DNA of 64,000 bases, from the NCBI RefSeq assembly GCF_017357225.1, contig NZ_CP071604.1, forward strand, positions 623,001-687,000, given 5' to 3'. The position numbers and the translations under genes are program-made. The notes under the pieces are model-generated. The model did not search any database and was not told the DNA's origin. It saw only the letters and a program-made list of their open reading frames with translations. This document shows, in pieces, positions 18,091-26,500 of this stretch. Position 1 is the first letter of the stretch, and every line of letters starts with the position of its first letter. This DNA is from Rhizobium binae (GTDB lineage: Bacteria; Pseudomonadota; Alphaproteobacteria; Rhizobiales; Rhizobiaceae).

Positions 18091-19939
18091 GGCTTTCCCA
18101 CGGGTTAAAATGGGACGCGCAGTCACCGCGTTGCTGTTGCTTGCAGTGTTGTCCACGGCAGCGCTTGTCCATCTGGTCTGGTATCGCACGGCCACCCAGA
18201 ATGTCGAAACGGTTGTCGCCAGCCTCGACGCCCAAAGCACCGCCGCCGTCCGCAATGCGCTGACCTCAAATCTGGCGCTGGTATCCAGCAGCGCGGAAAT
18301 CGTCAGATCGGTTTTTTTTCAGGGCGCGGTCCGGCCAGACGACGAAGTCAAGCGTGAGTTCCTGTTCCTGTCGCTGCTGCGCGAGCAGCCGGCGATCGCC
18401 TGGATCGGGTTCGGCTTCCCGGATGGCCGTTTCTTTGGCTCGCACGCGATGCCGGACGGTGAGATCGAAATGGTGGAGATTGGCGCAGCGGCGCCGGGAA
18501 AGCCGCGCCCGTTGCGCCGTGATCTCTATAAGCCAATACCCGGTGATATCTTCTTCGAGAACCGCCTGAAGTCCGAAAGCGTCTATGTCTCGGAGGGTTC
18601 GCCGTGGTATCGGCGCGGCAGCATGAGTACGGAAGCGGCCTGGACTGTCGTCAGCATTTTGCCCAATGGCTTCGAGCCGGCGATTGTGGTTTCCAAAAGG
18701 GTTGAAGCCTTCAAACATTTCGAAGGCGTCGTGATGGTGGCGGTCAGTCTGAATCGGCTGTCGGCCACGCTTTCCGCACTCAAAGTTCCGAAAGGCAGCA
18801 AGGCCTTCCTCCTCGCCAGAGACGATATGGTATTGGCGACATCAGAACCATCCGATGGTGGCGTGGCGGCTCATCTCAAGGATTTCCCTCCATCCGATGC
18901 ACTGGCTGCAGCGGTCGCCACCGCGGCGACTCGCGACCAGGTCGACAGCTTCCGGACGCAGGTCGACAGCAAACTCCTCGGTCCGGTCTTCGTGTCGTCG
19001 GGTAAGTTGCCGTTCGAAGATTGGCGGCTGGTCACCGCGATACCGCGAGCGACCTTTGCCGGCGATATCGATGCCAATACCGAGCGCGTGATCTTCATCA
19101 TCGGCGCCATCGCATTGCTCGCAGCAGTGACTGCGATCCTGTTTGCCAGGACGCTCTTCACTCGACCACTGTCTCGCCTTGCCGGGCAACTGCACCTGAT
19201 CGAGAGGTTCGAACTCGAGGCCGTTGAGCACCGGCCGGCGCTGCTGGCCGAACTCGACGATTTCTCGTTCGCGCTGAAACGCATGTCGAGTGGCCTTTCC
19301 GCCTTTGCACGCTTTATGCCGATCGAGGTCGTTCGTCCGCTTGTCGATGGCGGCATCGAGCCTCGTCCGGGCGGTGAACTGAGGGAAATAACCGTCCTGT
19401 TTGCCGATTTACCCGGCTTCACGGAGCTGACCGAAGAGCTCGGCAGCGGCGTCGAGCCGAGCCTGACCCGCTTCCTGACCTCGTCGATCGCCGCCATTCA
19501 TGCCGAAGGCGGTACGGTCGACAAGTTCATCGGCGATGCGGTGATGGCAATCTGGAATGCGCCAAATGACGAACCCGATCACGCATTGCGTGCGTGTCGT
19601 GCCGCAGCCGCAATCCGTGACGCCATGCACGCCATGCCTCCCATCGCGTCGAAGCACGATGCCATTCGCGTGCGTATCGGCATCAATAGCGGCGTGGCGC
19701 TTGTCGGCAATATTGGCTCAGCAGAAAGGCTGAGCTACACGGCGATCGGCGACGTCGTCAATCTCGCGAGCCGGCTCGTCGGTGCCGCGAAGGAAAAGGG
19801 CGTGGAGATCGCGCTGAGCGACGAAACGTTCCTCAGGACGCGAGGCCATATCCATGCAAGATTGCTGGGAGCAGTAGACATTCGAGGAAAGACTGCGCCA
19901 GTATGCGTGCATACGATCGATCCAAGCGGGAGCAGGTAG
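18080..19939 (+). CDS. Transmembrane adenylate cyclase, class III
   Basis: 619 residues: first membrane helix at about 13-34, a periplasmic sensor domain of about 300 residues, second membrane helix near 337-360, a short linker, then a class III cyclase domain from about 430. Metal-binding Asp residues are visible in LFADLPGFTEL and in DKFIGDAVMAIW; the Lys before FIGD and the Asp in YTAIGDVVNLASRL are the residues that choose ATP over GTP. It should make cyclic AMP in the cytoplasm in response to something sensed in the periplasm. Its start lies inside the end of the flavoprotein gene (11-base overlap), an unusual partner for a cyclase. Confidence 0.9.
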   Translation: MNARAFPRVKMGRAVTALLLLAVLSTAALVHLVWYRTATQNVETVVASLDAQSTAAVRNALTSNLALVSSSAEIVRSVFFQGAVRPDDEVKREFLFLSLLREQPAIAWIGFGFPDGRFFGSHAMPDGEIEMVEIGAAAPGKPRPLRRDLYKPIPGDIFFENRLKSESVYVSEGSPWYRRGSMSTEAAWTVVSILPNGFEPAIVVSKRVEAFKHFEGVVMVAVSLNRLSATLSALKVPKGSKAFLLARDDMVLATSEPSDGGVAAHLKDFPPSDALAAAVATAATRDQVDSFRTQVDSKLLGPVFVSSGKLPFEDWRLVTAIPRATFAGDIDANTERVIFIIGAIALLAAVTAILFARTLFTRPLSRLAGQLHLIERFELEAVEHRPALLAELDDFSFALKRMSSGLSAFARFMPIEVVRPLVDGGIEPRPGGELREITVLFADLPGFTELTEELGSGVEPSLTRFLTSSIAAIHAEGGTVDKFIGDAVMAIWNAPNDEPDHALRACRAAAAIRDAMHAMPPIASKHDAIRVRIGINSGVALVGNIGSAERLSYTAIGDVVNLASRLVGAAKEKGVEIALSDETFLRTRGHIHARLLGAVDIRGKTAPVCVHTIDPSGSR

Positions 19940-19945
19940 CGCGAC

Positions 19946-20341
19946 ATGGCTATTGATTGCCTCCTCCTGACAAGTCTCGTTTGGCTGCAGATCAAGCATT
20001 TCGTGGCCGATTACGTGCTGCAGCCTGCCTGGATGATAGGAGGCAAAGGCGATTTCAGGAAACCGGGGGGATATGTCCACGCAGGCATTCACGCGGCCGC
20101 CACTCTGCCAATCCTGTCGTTATCAATGCCATTCCCGATGTGGAGTGTCGCTGTTGCGGCCGGCGAGTTTCTGGTTCATTTCCTAATCGATCATCTCAAA
20201 GCCGTTCACGGTCGCCGTCATCCTTGCGCAGTGAATGCGCGTTCATTCTGGATACTGCATGGTAGCGATCAGCTCGCGCATCACCTGACGTATTCGATGA
20301 TTTTGACCGTGGTAGCCTGGCAAAATTATCTCAATGTTTGA
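19946..20341 (+). CDS. DUF3307 membrane protein
   Basis: 131 residues, hydrophobic. The typical DUF3307 pattern is seen: HFVADYVLQPAWM near residue 20, GGYVHAGIHAA near 45, EFLVHFLIDHLK near 75 and a C-terminal DQLAHHLTYSMIL. Conserved His and Asp residues in or near the membrane helices are characteristic, and their function is unknown. It starts 6 bases after the cyclase gene and ends the seven-gene run. Confidence 0.85.
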   Translation: MAIDCLLLTSLVWLQIKHFVADYVLQPAWMIGGKGDFRKPGGYVHAGIHAAATLPILSLSMPFPMWSVAVAAGEFLVHFLIDHLKAVHGRRHPCAVNARSFWILHGSDQLAHHLTYSMILTVVAWQNYLNV

Positions 20342-20636
20342 AAAATGCAGGCGACCGGGGCAGACGACCGCGAGGTCATGCGGTCGGCCTGGGTTTACAG
20401 GTCCGGACCAGAAACCACCCACCTCTCAAGCTCGCCTGAAACGCAGGGCGATGGGAATGAGGCAGAGGCGTTCTTAAAGGTGGCCGCGGTGTTCTCTGCA
20501 ATGCCGGGTGCAGATCTTGCCTTTTCTCCCGTCCCTGCTCGGGAGGCCGAGCCTCCCGCTCCATGGGTCGAGCTCTCGGGTTCTCCTGCCCGTGCGGTCG
20601 TCGAGTAGGGCAGCCAAAAGCCCCTTTGTTCAGAGG
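20342..20636. other. Gap before IS3 remnant, no gene supported
   Basis: A frame of 87 codons is open on the plus strand at 20345-20608, but its product has no recognisable domain and unusual composition. The stretch may be leftover mobile-element sequence next to the IS3 remnant. No terminator is obvious. Confidence 0.4.
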
Positions 20637-20915
20637 TTAGTGCCGCCCTTTCGTTGTCTTCGCCAGCATTTCGCTCAGCGTTGCCGCCGAGAGCATGGAT
20701 TCGGCCAAAAGCTTCTTCAGCTTCTGGTTCTCTTCCTCCAGGGCTCTAATCCTTTTCGCATGGAGGCCGGCATTTCCGGACTGCAGGGATTGCCACCGAT
20801 AGAAGGTCGGTTCGCTGATGCCGTGCTTGTGGCAAACATCCGCCACCGTCACGCCGGCTTGGTGTTCCTTCAGGATGCCCGAAATCTGGTCGTCGTCATA
20901 TTTTCGCTTGCCCAT
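20637..20915 (-). mobile_element. IS3-type transposase OrfA, copy 2 (orphan)
   Basis: 92 codons with intact start (20915) and stop (20637): MGKRKYDDDQISGILKEHQ, a helix-turn-helix (DVCHKHGISEPTFYRW), then a leucine-zipper segment (ALEEENQKLKKLLAES). This is the OrfA half of an IS3-family (IS407-like) transposase. The catalytic OrfB half is missing, and the upstream end of the element is cut off within a few bases of the start, where the HlyD gene ends. It is therefore a remnant unable to move alone. Same orientation as copy 1 at 8153-8390. Confidence 0.82.
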
Positions 20916-20922
20916 CACCGCT

Positions 20923-22368
20923 TCAATCCTCACGAAATGCTCTGTTGAAGCTGTCGAAAAGTGGTCTGACGGCATAGAACGCCACGCTGCTTTCGCCAGT
21001 TTCGATAAGCGTCTGGACAGGCATGCCGGCAACCAGTTCGACATCATTCATTTTCGCCAACCGCTCGTCCGTGACACGGATGGTCGCGGCAAAATAGGGT
21101 TGGCCGGTCTGCGTATCGATGAGACGGTCCGCCGAGACATAGTCGACCCGACCTTTCAGGAGTGGAACGCGCCGCTGATTGTAGGGGAGCAGGTGAACCT
21201 GAGCCTCCAGCCCCGCGCGGACGAGATTGATGTCTTCCGGCCTGACGTGGACAGACACGATCAGCCGATCGGAGCGTGGCAGAAGATCGACGAGCGGTTC
21301 GCCCGCGCCGATCACCCCGCCTGATGTGTGGACGCGCAGGTTCATGATGGTGCCATTCTCGGGAGCCCGGATATCGGTCCGCGAAAGCTGGTCGTCGATG
21401 GCCCGCAGGCGCTCGCGCATCTGCATGATCCGGCTTTCCGTATCGCGCATGCCTTGGGCGATTTCGCTCAGCCGGTCGCTCTCGAGCTTTGCGAGATCGG
21501 CCTGTGCTCCGCTGATCACCTGGTAGGCGCGAGAGATCTGCGCCGCGACTTCGCCCTGCTGGCCATCAAGATCTGCTTTTTCCCGCTGCAGGTTGAGAAG
21601 TCTGCTCTTCTTTTCCAGCCCCTTGGCGCTGAGGGCGGTAACCTGGTCCAGTTCCTGGCTCGAAATTGCGGCTCGGCCGGCCAGTGCCGCCTTCTGCGCC
21701 TCAAGTCCGACGATTTCCTGCCGCACCTGCGCAATTTTTTCGTTGGTGATCTGAATTTCCGCCTGCACGACCCGGCGACGGGCCTCGAAGATTTTCTGCT
21801 GCCCGGTCAGGATCGCGCTGACGGAAGGATATCTGTCCATGGCCGCCCTCAGATCTTCGGGATAGGTGACATGGTCGTCGCCCGCCTGCTCCGCGAGCAG
21901 GCGGGCGCGGTTTCCTTCGGCATCCCAAAGCTGCCCTTGAACACTGTCGCGCTCCGCGCGGAACTTCGTGTCTTCGAGTTCGATGACGATCTGCCCGGCC
22001 ATGACGGTATCGCCGTTTTTGACGAGGATCCGTCGCACGATGCCGCCTTCCAGATGCTGAATGGTCTTGCGGCTGGACTCCGGTTCGATGACGCCCAACG
22101 CGACCGCCGCACTTTTCAGCGGCGCCAGAACCGACCAGAATCCCAGGCCGACGACGAAGAGCAGGATCAACAGGTTCCCCATCCAGACAACGCCCCTGAG
22201 CCCCGGCATGGGTGAAGCGGGGGCGGGGCCGCGCTGTTTCTGTTTGATCACAGGCGCATAGGCCGTCTCTTGCCTGGCTGTCGCTGATGATCGTCGAGCG
22301 AAGCGCTGGCCCGTTCTTGGCGAATTTGAAAGTCTCGCCGGCGTTGCGTCCAGTGAAACAAGGGTCAT
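20923..22368 (-). CDS. Type I secretion periplasmic adaptor (HlyD/PrsE family)
   Basis: 481 residues. N-terminal cytoplasmic tail of about 60 residues, a single membrane helix (LLILLFVVGLGFWSVLAPL), the lipoyl-like half motif (EGGIVRRILVKNGDTVMAGQ), a long coiled-coil hairpin (about 150-300, rich in Glu, Gln and Ala), the second half motif (IRAPENGTIMNLRVHTSGGVI) and the beta-barrel end typical of PrsE/HlyD adaptors. It bridges the inner-membrane ATPase to an outer-membrane TolC-type pore, which is not encoded here. It follows the ATPase gene by 14 bases. Its final residues FNRAFRED are normal for the family, so the neighbouring IS did not truncate it. Confidence 0.93.
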   Translation of the reverse strand: MTLVSLDATPARLSNSPRTGQRFARRSSATARQETAYAPVIKQKQRGPAPASPMPGLRGVVWMGNLLILLFVVGLGFWSVLAPLKSAAVALGVIEPESSRKTIQHLEGGIVRRILVKNGDTVMAGQIVIELEDTKFRAERDSVQGQLWDAEGNRARLLAEQAGDDHVTYPEDLRAAMDRYPSVSAILTGQQKIFEARRRVVQAEIQITNEKIAQVRQEIVGLEAQKAALAGRAAISSQELDQVTALSAKGLEKKSRLLNLQREKADLDGQQGEVAAQISRAYQVISGAQADLAKLESDRLSEIAQGMRDTESRIMQMRERLRAIDDQLSRTDIRAPENGTIMNLRVHTSGGVIGAGEPLVDLLPRSDRLIVSVHVRPEDINLVRAGLEAQVHLLPYNQRRVPLLKGRVDYVSADRLIDTQTGQPYFAATIRVTDERLAKMNDVELVAGMPVQTLIETGESSVAFYAVRPLFDSFNRAFRED

Positions 22369-22382
22369 GGCGGCATCCCTCC

Positions 22383-24098
22383 CTATGTTCCTGTTCGAGA
22401 CGGCGGTTGAAGATAGGTTTCATAAATCCGTTCGCTGTCGCCGAAGGCAGCCACCGTGCCGTTGCGCATGATGGCGATCTTGTTGGTGACGGGCAGGATC
22501 CCCATCCGGTGAGTTATGATAACGACGGTCATCCGCCGGGCTTTCATGCGCTCGATGGCCGCAAACAGCATCCGTTCGCCGTCATAATCGAGGCTCGAGT
22601 TCGGATCGTCGAGAACGATCAACGACGGATTTCCATAGGCCGCCCGGGCCAGCCCCAGCTGTTGGCGCTGGGCTCTGAGGAGCAGGCTGCCGTTTTCGCC
22701 GATATCGGTCTCGTAGCCCCGGGGCAACCGCATGATCGCGTCGTGCAATCCGACCAGCTTTGCGGCATCGATCGCCTTGCCGGGGTCCTCGCCGTCCAGC
22801 CGGCCGATCACGTCCTTGATGGCGCCGCCGAAGAGCTCGATGTCCTGCGGCAGGTATCCGACGTGCCGCGTCCCGCCGCAGAGGCGCAGAGCCGAGATAT
22901 CGACCCCGCCGAGAAGGGCGCATCCGCTCGTTGCTGGCACCACGCCCGCCATGACGCGACCGAGGGTCGATTTTCCCGACCCCGACGGACCGATCAGCGC
23001 TATGCAATCGCCCGGTGCGAGGCGCAAGGTGACATCAGTCAATATCGGCCGATCGGGGAACGGAATGACATAGCTGACGTTTTCGAGAACCAGCCCATTG
23101 GGCTCCGGGAACGGCACGATTCGGCCATCCTGTTCGGATGCAACAGTTATCAGCATCCTGTTCAGGCGATTGAAGGCATTCCTGGCAAACGTAAAGGAGC
23201 GCCATGCACCGATTGCGCCCTCGATCGGTGCAAGCCCGCGCCCGAGCAGCAAGCTCGCAACGAAGATGATTCCGGGACTACCGCTGTTGACGAGCACCAG
23301 CCACGTCGCCGATCCCATCATCAGGATCTGCGCGAGCGTGCGGATCGATTTGGAGAAGCCAAGAACGATCTCCGTGCGATGCATCGCGACGTCCTGCGCC
23401 CTTCTTGCCATTTCCGCATCGCGGTAGACGATCATCGCTGCGCCATCCTGCATGCCCATTGCCCGGATCACCTCGATGTTCTTGAGGGCGGTCGCAAATC
23501 GGAAATAGCTCCTGGAAAGGGCGAGATTGGCGTGGGCAAGCGGCTCGCGCGTCGCCAGTTCCGTCAAAAACGCAAACAGCAGAAGTGCAACTGCGCTCAA
23601 AAGACCGATGGTTCCAAGCAGCGGATGAACAAGAAAGAGCAAGAGCAGGAATACCGGCGCCCAGGGAACGTCAAAAAACAGCGAGCTCGCCGGTGAATCG
23701 AGAAACTGGCGCAGCGCGCCAAGATCCCTGTAGCACTCCGTGGCGGCTCCCGCATCGGCGCGTGCGGCATATTCGAATGATGCGGTCAGCACCATCGGTC
23801 GTAGCCTGTGATCAATCCAGCTGCCGACGCGCGAAAGCGCTGCCCTGCGCACGATATCCAGCATGGACCCGACCAACACGGCGACGGCGATGATCAGCGT
23901 CAGCATCACGAGCGTGTCGGCGCTGCGGCTCGACAGGACCCTGTCATAGATCTGCAGCAGATAGATGGACGGCGCCAGAAGAAAGAGATTGTAGCCGCAG
24001 CTGTAGAGGAAGACCAAGCCGAAGGCTCCGGCACAAGCTCGTAGTGCAACGACGAGATGTGTCTGCGGACGCGCTGGTTTTGTCGAAGTCGTTGTCAT
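22383..24098 (-). CDS. Type I secretion ABC ATPase/permease (PrsD family), altered ATPase motifs
   Basis: 571 residues from the ATG at 24098 (an ATG at 24116 is also possible; neither has a strong ribosome site). Membrane domain of about six helices (20-300), no C39 peptidase domain, then a nucleotide-binding domain. Walker A is intact (GPSGSGKST, 370-378) and the switch His530 is present. The ABC signature usually reading LSAGQ in PrsD-type proteins is LLRAQ at 473-477, and the residue after the Walker B Asp, normally the catalytic Glu, is Asp498 (VLDDPNSSLD). Exports proteins in one step with the HlyD-type partner. The glycine-rich protein encoded just upstream is the likely substrate. Confidence 0.9.
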   Translation of the reverse strand: MTTTSTKPARPQTHLVVALRACAGAFGLVFLYSCGYNLFLLAPSIYLLQIYDRVLSSRSADTLVMLTLIIAVAVLVGSMLDIVRRAALSRVGSWIDHRLRPMVLTASFEYAARADAGAATECYRDLGALRQFLDSPASSLFFDVPWAPVFLLLLFLVHPLLGTIGLLSAVALLLFAFLTELATREPLAHANLALSRSYFRFATALKNIEVIRAMGMQDGAAMIVYRDAEMARRAQDVAMHRTEIVLGFSKSIRTLAQILMMGSATWLVLVNSGSPGIIFVASLLLGRGLAPIEGAIGAWRSFTFARNAFNRLNRMLITVASEQDGRIVPFPEPNGLVLENVSYVIPFPDRPILTDVTLRLAPGDCIALIGPSGSGKSTLGRVMAGVVPATSGCALLGGVDISALRLCGGTRHVGYLPQDIELFGGAIKDVIGRLDGEDPGKAIDAAKLVGLHDAIMRLPRGYETDIGENGSLLLRAQRQQLGLARAAYGNPSLIVLDDPNSSLDYDGERMLFAAIERMKARRMTVVIITHRMGILPVTNKIAIMRNGTVAAFGDSERIYETYLQPPSRTGT

Positions 24099-24201
24099 TA
24101 TCAGATCTCGCTGCATTTGATACTGACAAGGAGAGGCTGCTGACTGCTTCATTAACGCCTGAGGGGCGCCGGCCGAAACCGGCGGCCCTCGGGACCTGAG
24201 T

Positions 24202-24777
24202 TCATGAGCCGAGATGGCTGAGGTCGATATCGCCAAAGGCGTTTAAGAAGTGATCGAGAGAGTTGTGTACCGTCGTCGTTTCGGGGTCGGTGTGGACCAA
24301 AGCCGACGATATATCGCCGCCACGGGCCATGGCGCCGTTGCCGCCGTTGCCGCCGACGCCTGCGAGGATGGTGGCATGCTGGTCGGCCATCAGCTGCGTA
24401 TGTTGCGTCGCGGTCGTCGCCGCAGCCACCGAAGCCGTGTCACCGCCGCTCTCGTTTCCTTGATTGCCGTTGGAGTGAGTATCTCCCCCGTCGCCGCCGT
24501 CGCCGCTGTTCGAGATCTTCGCCAGGAAGCCGTTCTTAGCCTCGGCATAGCCACCGGGTCCGCCATTGCCGGCGTCCCAGTCTGCCTTTTGCCAGACATG
24601 ATCGCCGTTGTGCAGATCGGTATCCGCCCCGTAGACCTTTTGCACGGGGTCAATATAGGCAACCGGGTTGTAGTCGATGTTGCCATGATTGATGCCGTCG
24701 CCGCCGTTGCCGGCATTCGCGTCACCGGCATCCGGGTTGTTGAGATGAATCGTGTCGGATATTTGTGGAATAGGCAT
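24202..24777 (-). CDS. Glycine-rich repeat protein, likely type I secretion substrate
   Basis: 191 residues, no N-terminal signal peptide, rich in Gly, Asn, Asp and His. Residues 23-50 (GNGGDGINHGNIDYNPVAY...) match the first half, and residues 128-148 (QLMADQHATILAGVGGNGG) the second half, of the unit repeated four times in the divergently encoded protein at 25415-26500; about 75 residues of glycine-rich sequence are inserted between the halves. The C-terminus (LDHFLNAFGDIDLSHLGS) is amphipathic and ends in small and hydroxyl residues, as in type I secretion signals. It is the first gene of an apparent minus-strand operon with the ATPase (103-base gap) and adaptor. No RTX nonapeptide is seen. 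Confidence 0.75.
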   Translation of the reverse strand: MPIPQISDTIHLNNPDAGDANAGNGGDGINHGNIDYNPVAYIDPVQKVYGADTDLHNGDHVWQKADWDAGNGGPGGYAEAKNGFLAKISNSGDGGDGGDTHSNGNQGNESGGDTASVAAATTATQHTQLMADQHATILAGVGGNGGNGAMARGGDISSALVHTDPETTTVHNSLDHFLNAFGDIDLSHLGS

Positions 24778-25414
24778 GATGTCGCTCCTCTACTTGGTTT
24801 CGTCCGGGTTTCTTTCGTACGGCGTTCCCCCTACGGTGTGGGTATTCAGGATCTCACCGCCAGCCAATACAACCGCGAGCGAATATTGCCTGCGATTTAA
24901 ACTTTGAACTATCTAGATATTCGGTGACGTCCTTTCGGATGTATACTTGCAAGTACCAGAGCGTTGTTTGGGGTCAGTCCTTGATGATCTGGTGCCGGAT
25001 GGCATTGTTACGATCATGTCTGCGACCCCACCGAAGCGCCGCCGTTTTTCGAAGCACGGCCGCCCGGACGAACCGGGATTGTTGCGGGGTTTTGATTAGG
25101 CTGCGCCCGGCAAAGAAGACCCTGCCTCGGGCTGAAAACTCTCATGACACGCCGCAAGAACGCGGGGTGCAAGATGCAGGGCCTCCAACCCGAAGGCGGA
25201 TTTAGTGTTCGCAAACACGCGCTGCGCCATGACAGCCAAATGGCTACAGCCCTAGCCGAGGGGATATAGACGAATTGCAGGCTCCGCTTTTCCTGCTTTC
25301 AGATGCACAATGCCTGAACAATCCAGGGCCTGAACAATCCAGGGCCTGAACAATTCAGCCTACATCCGTTGCACGCTCGGTGGCCGTGCGGTTGTCCGCG
25401 GAATGGAGACGGTA
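24778..25414. promoter_or_regulatory. Divergent control region between the two glycine-rich genes
   Basis: 637 bases without a supported gene; the short frames on both strands encode no recognisable protein. It separates the two repeat-protein genes and should hold promoters for both. The only ordered structure seen is a 16-base tandem repeat near its right end (25312-25358). Confidence 0.5.
25312..25358. repeat. 16-bp tandem repeat, about 2.9 copies
   Basis: The unit GCCTGAACAATCCAGG is repeated at 25312-25327 and 25328-25343, with a third, slightly changed and shortened copy at 25344-25358. It lies about 55 bases before the start of the four-repeat protein, where a regulator could bind. 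Confidence 0.8.
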
Positions 25415-26500
25415 ATGACGGAAGCTCGTCCCTTATCGGAAGACCTGCCCAAGTCAGGTTCCGATCAACACCTCGCCTTCAATGTGGCCGCGGGGCATCT
25501 CGCATTGGTGCCGACCTGGCTTCCCTTGGATGTCGCTTCCGGGCCAGGCTATAGCTCAGCCGGCAGCGGTGGTGATGGAATAAGCGACGGCGTGATCAGC
25601 AGCAATGCGCTGGCCGTCTTCATGCCGTCCAACGCCGCCATTGCAGGGCCCCATTCGACGGCCGAGGCCGTTCAGGGCAACGACGCGTTCATCAATCAGC
25701 ATCCCACCGAAATGGCGGGGATAGGCGGGAATGGCGGAAGCGGCAATGTTGCCATCGGCGGCGGTGACGCCAGTCATGCCGGCAGCGGGGGCGCCGGCCT
25801 GTTCTACGGTGGGCTCGTCAGCACCGAAGTCGGGTTGTTTGCCCCCGTGAATGCCGCCGTGGCTGCCGGCCCCGGCGCAGTGGCGCACTCCGAGCAATCG
25901 AACAACGCGCTGTTCCTGCAGGGCGCAACCCAGATCGGCGGCATGGGCGGCTCGGGCGGAGACCATAATGTCGCCAGCCACGGCCCGTCGATGAGCCCGG
26001 GAACGTCGCTCACTTTCACCGGCGACAATTATGCTGGCCACGGCGGCGATGGATATTTCGTCGGCAGCATGGTCGACGTGAGCATCGCCATCTTCTCGCC
26101 GATCAACATCGCCATCGGCGCCGCAGGCGGCTCGGCCGAGGCTCATCAGACAAACAATGTGATTTTCGATCAGGGCACTGTGCAGATCGCCGGCGTCGGC
26201 GGCAACGGCGGTGGCTTCAATCTGTCGTCGGACACGATTTTTACCGGGAACCATGCCGGCGGCGGTGGCGGAGTCGGATCGGCGACCGGCAGCATGGTCG
26301 ACGTCAATTTCGGCTATTTCCATCCCATCAATATTGCCGTTCCCGCCGGTGGGACGGCCGATGCCCAGCAGATCGATCATGTCCTCTATGATCAGCATGC
26401 GCTCCAACTGGCCGGCATCGCAGGCAACGGCGGAGAGGGTAACCTGACGGACGCCCATTCGGCTCTCGTCGACGACATTCTGACCTTCATGCACAGCTAA
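25415..26500 (+). CDS. Four-repeat glycine-rich protein, likely type I secretion substrate
   Basis: 361 residues, no signal peptide. Four tandem units of about 62 residues at 49-111, 122-185, 207-269 and 281-343. Each opens with GxGGxG, goes through a hydrophobic stretch with (A/S)PxNxAxA and a segment with Asn/Gln/His, and closes with Q(I/L)xGxxGNGGxxN. Asp and Gly at turns recall calcium-bound or beta-roll proteins but the RTX pattern is absent. The C-terminus ends VDDILTFMHS. It probably leaves the cell through the neighbouring type I system and may act as a surface or matrix protein. ATG 25415 follows GGAG at 25406; ATG 25403 is an alternative. Confidence 0.75.
   Translation: MTEARPLSEDLPKSGSDQHLAFNVAAGHLALVPTWLPLDVASGPGYSSAGSGGDGISDGVISSNALAVFMPSNAAIAGPHSTAEAVQGNDAFINQHPTEMAGIGGNGGSGNVAIGGGDASHAGSGGAGLFYGGLVSTEVGLFAPVNAAVAAGPGAVAHSEQSNNALFLQGATQIGGMGGSGGDHNVASHGPSMSPGTSLTFTGDNYAGHGGDGYFVGSMVDVSIAIFSPINIAIGAAGGSAEAHQTNNVIFDQGTVQIAGVGGNGGGFNLSSDTIFTGNHAGGGGGVGSATGSMVDVNFGYFHPINIAVPAGGTADAQQIDHVLYDQHALQLAGIAGNGGEGNLTDAHSALVDDILTFMHS

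Noticed and set aside
20345..20608. 87-codon frame before IS3 copy 2
   Set aside because: No family likeness and lies in probable mobile-element debris.
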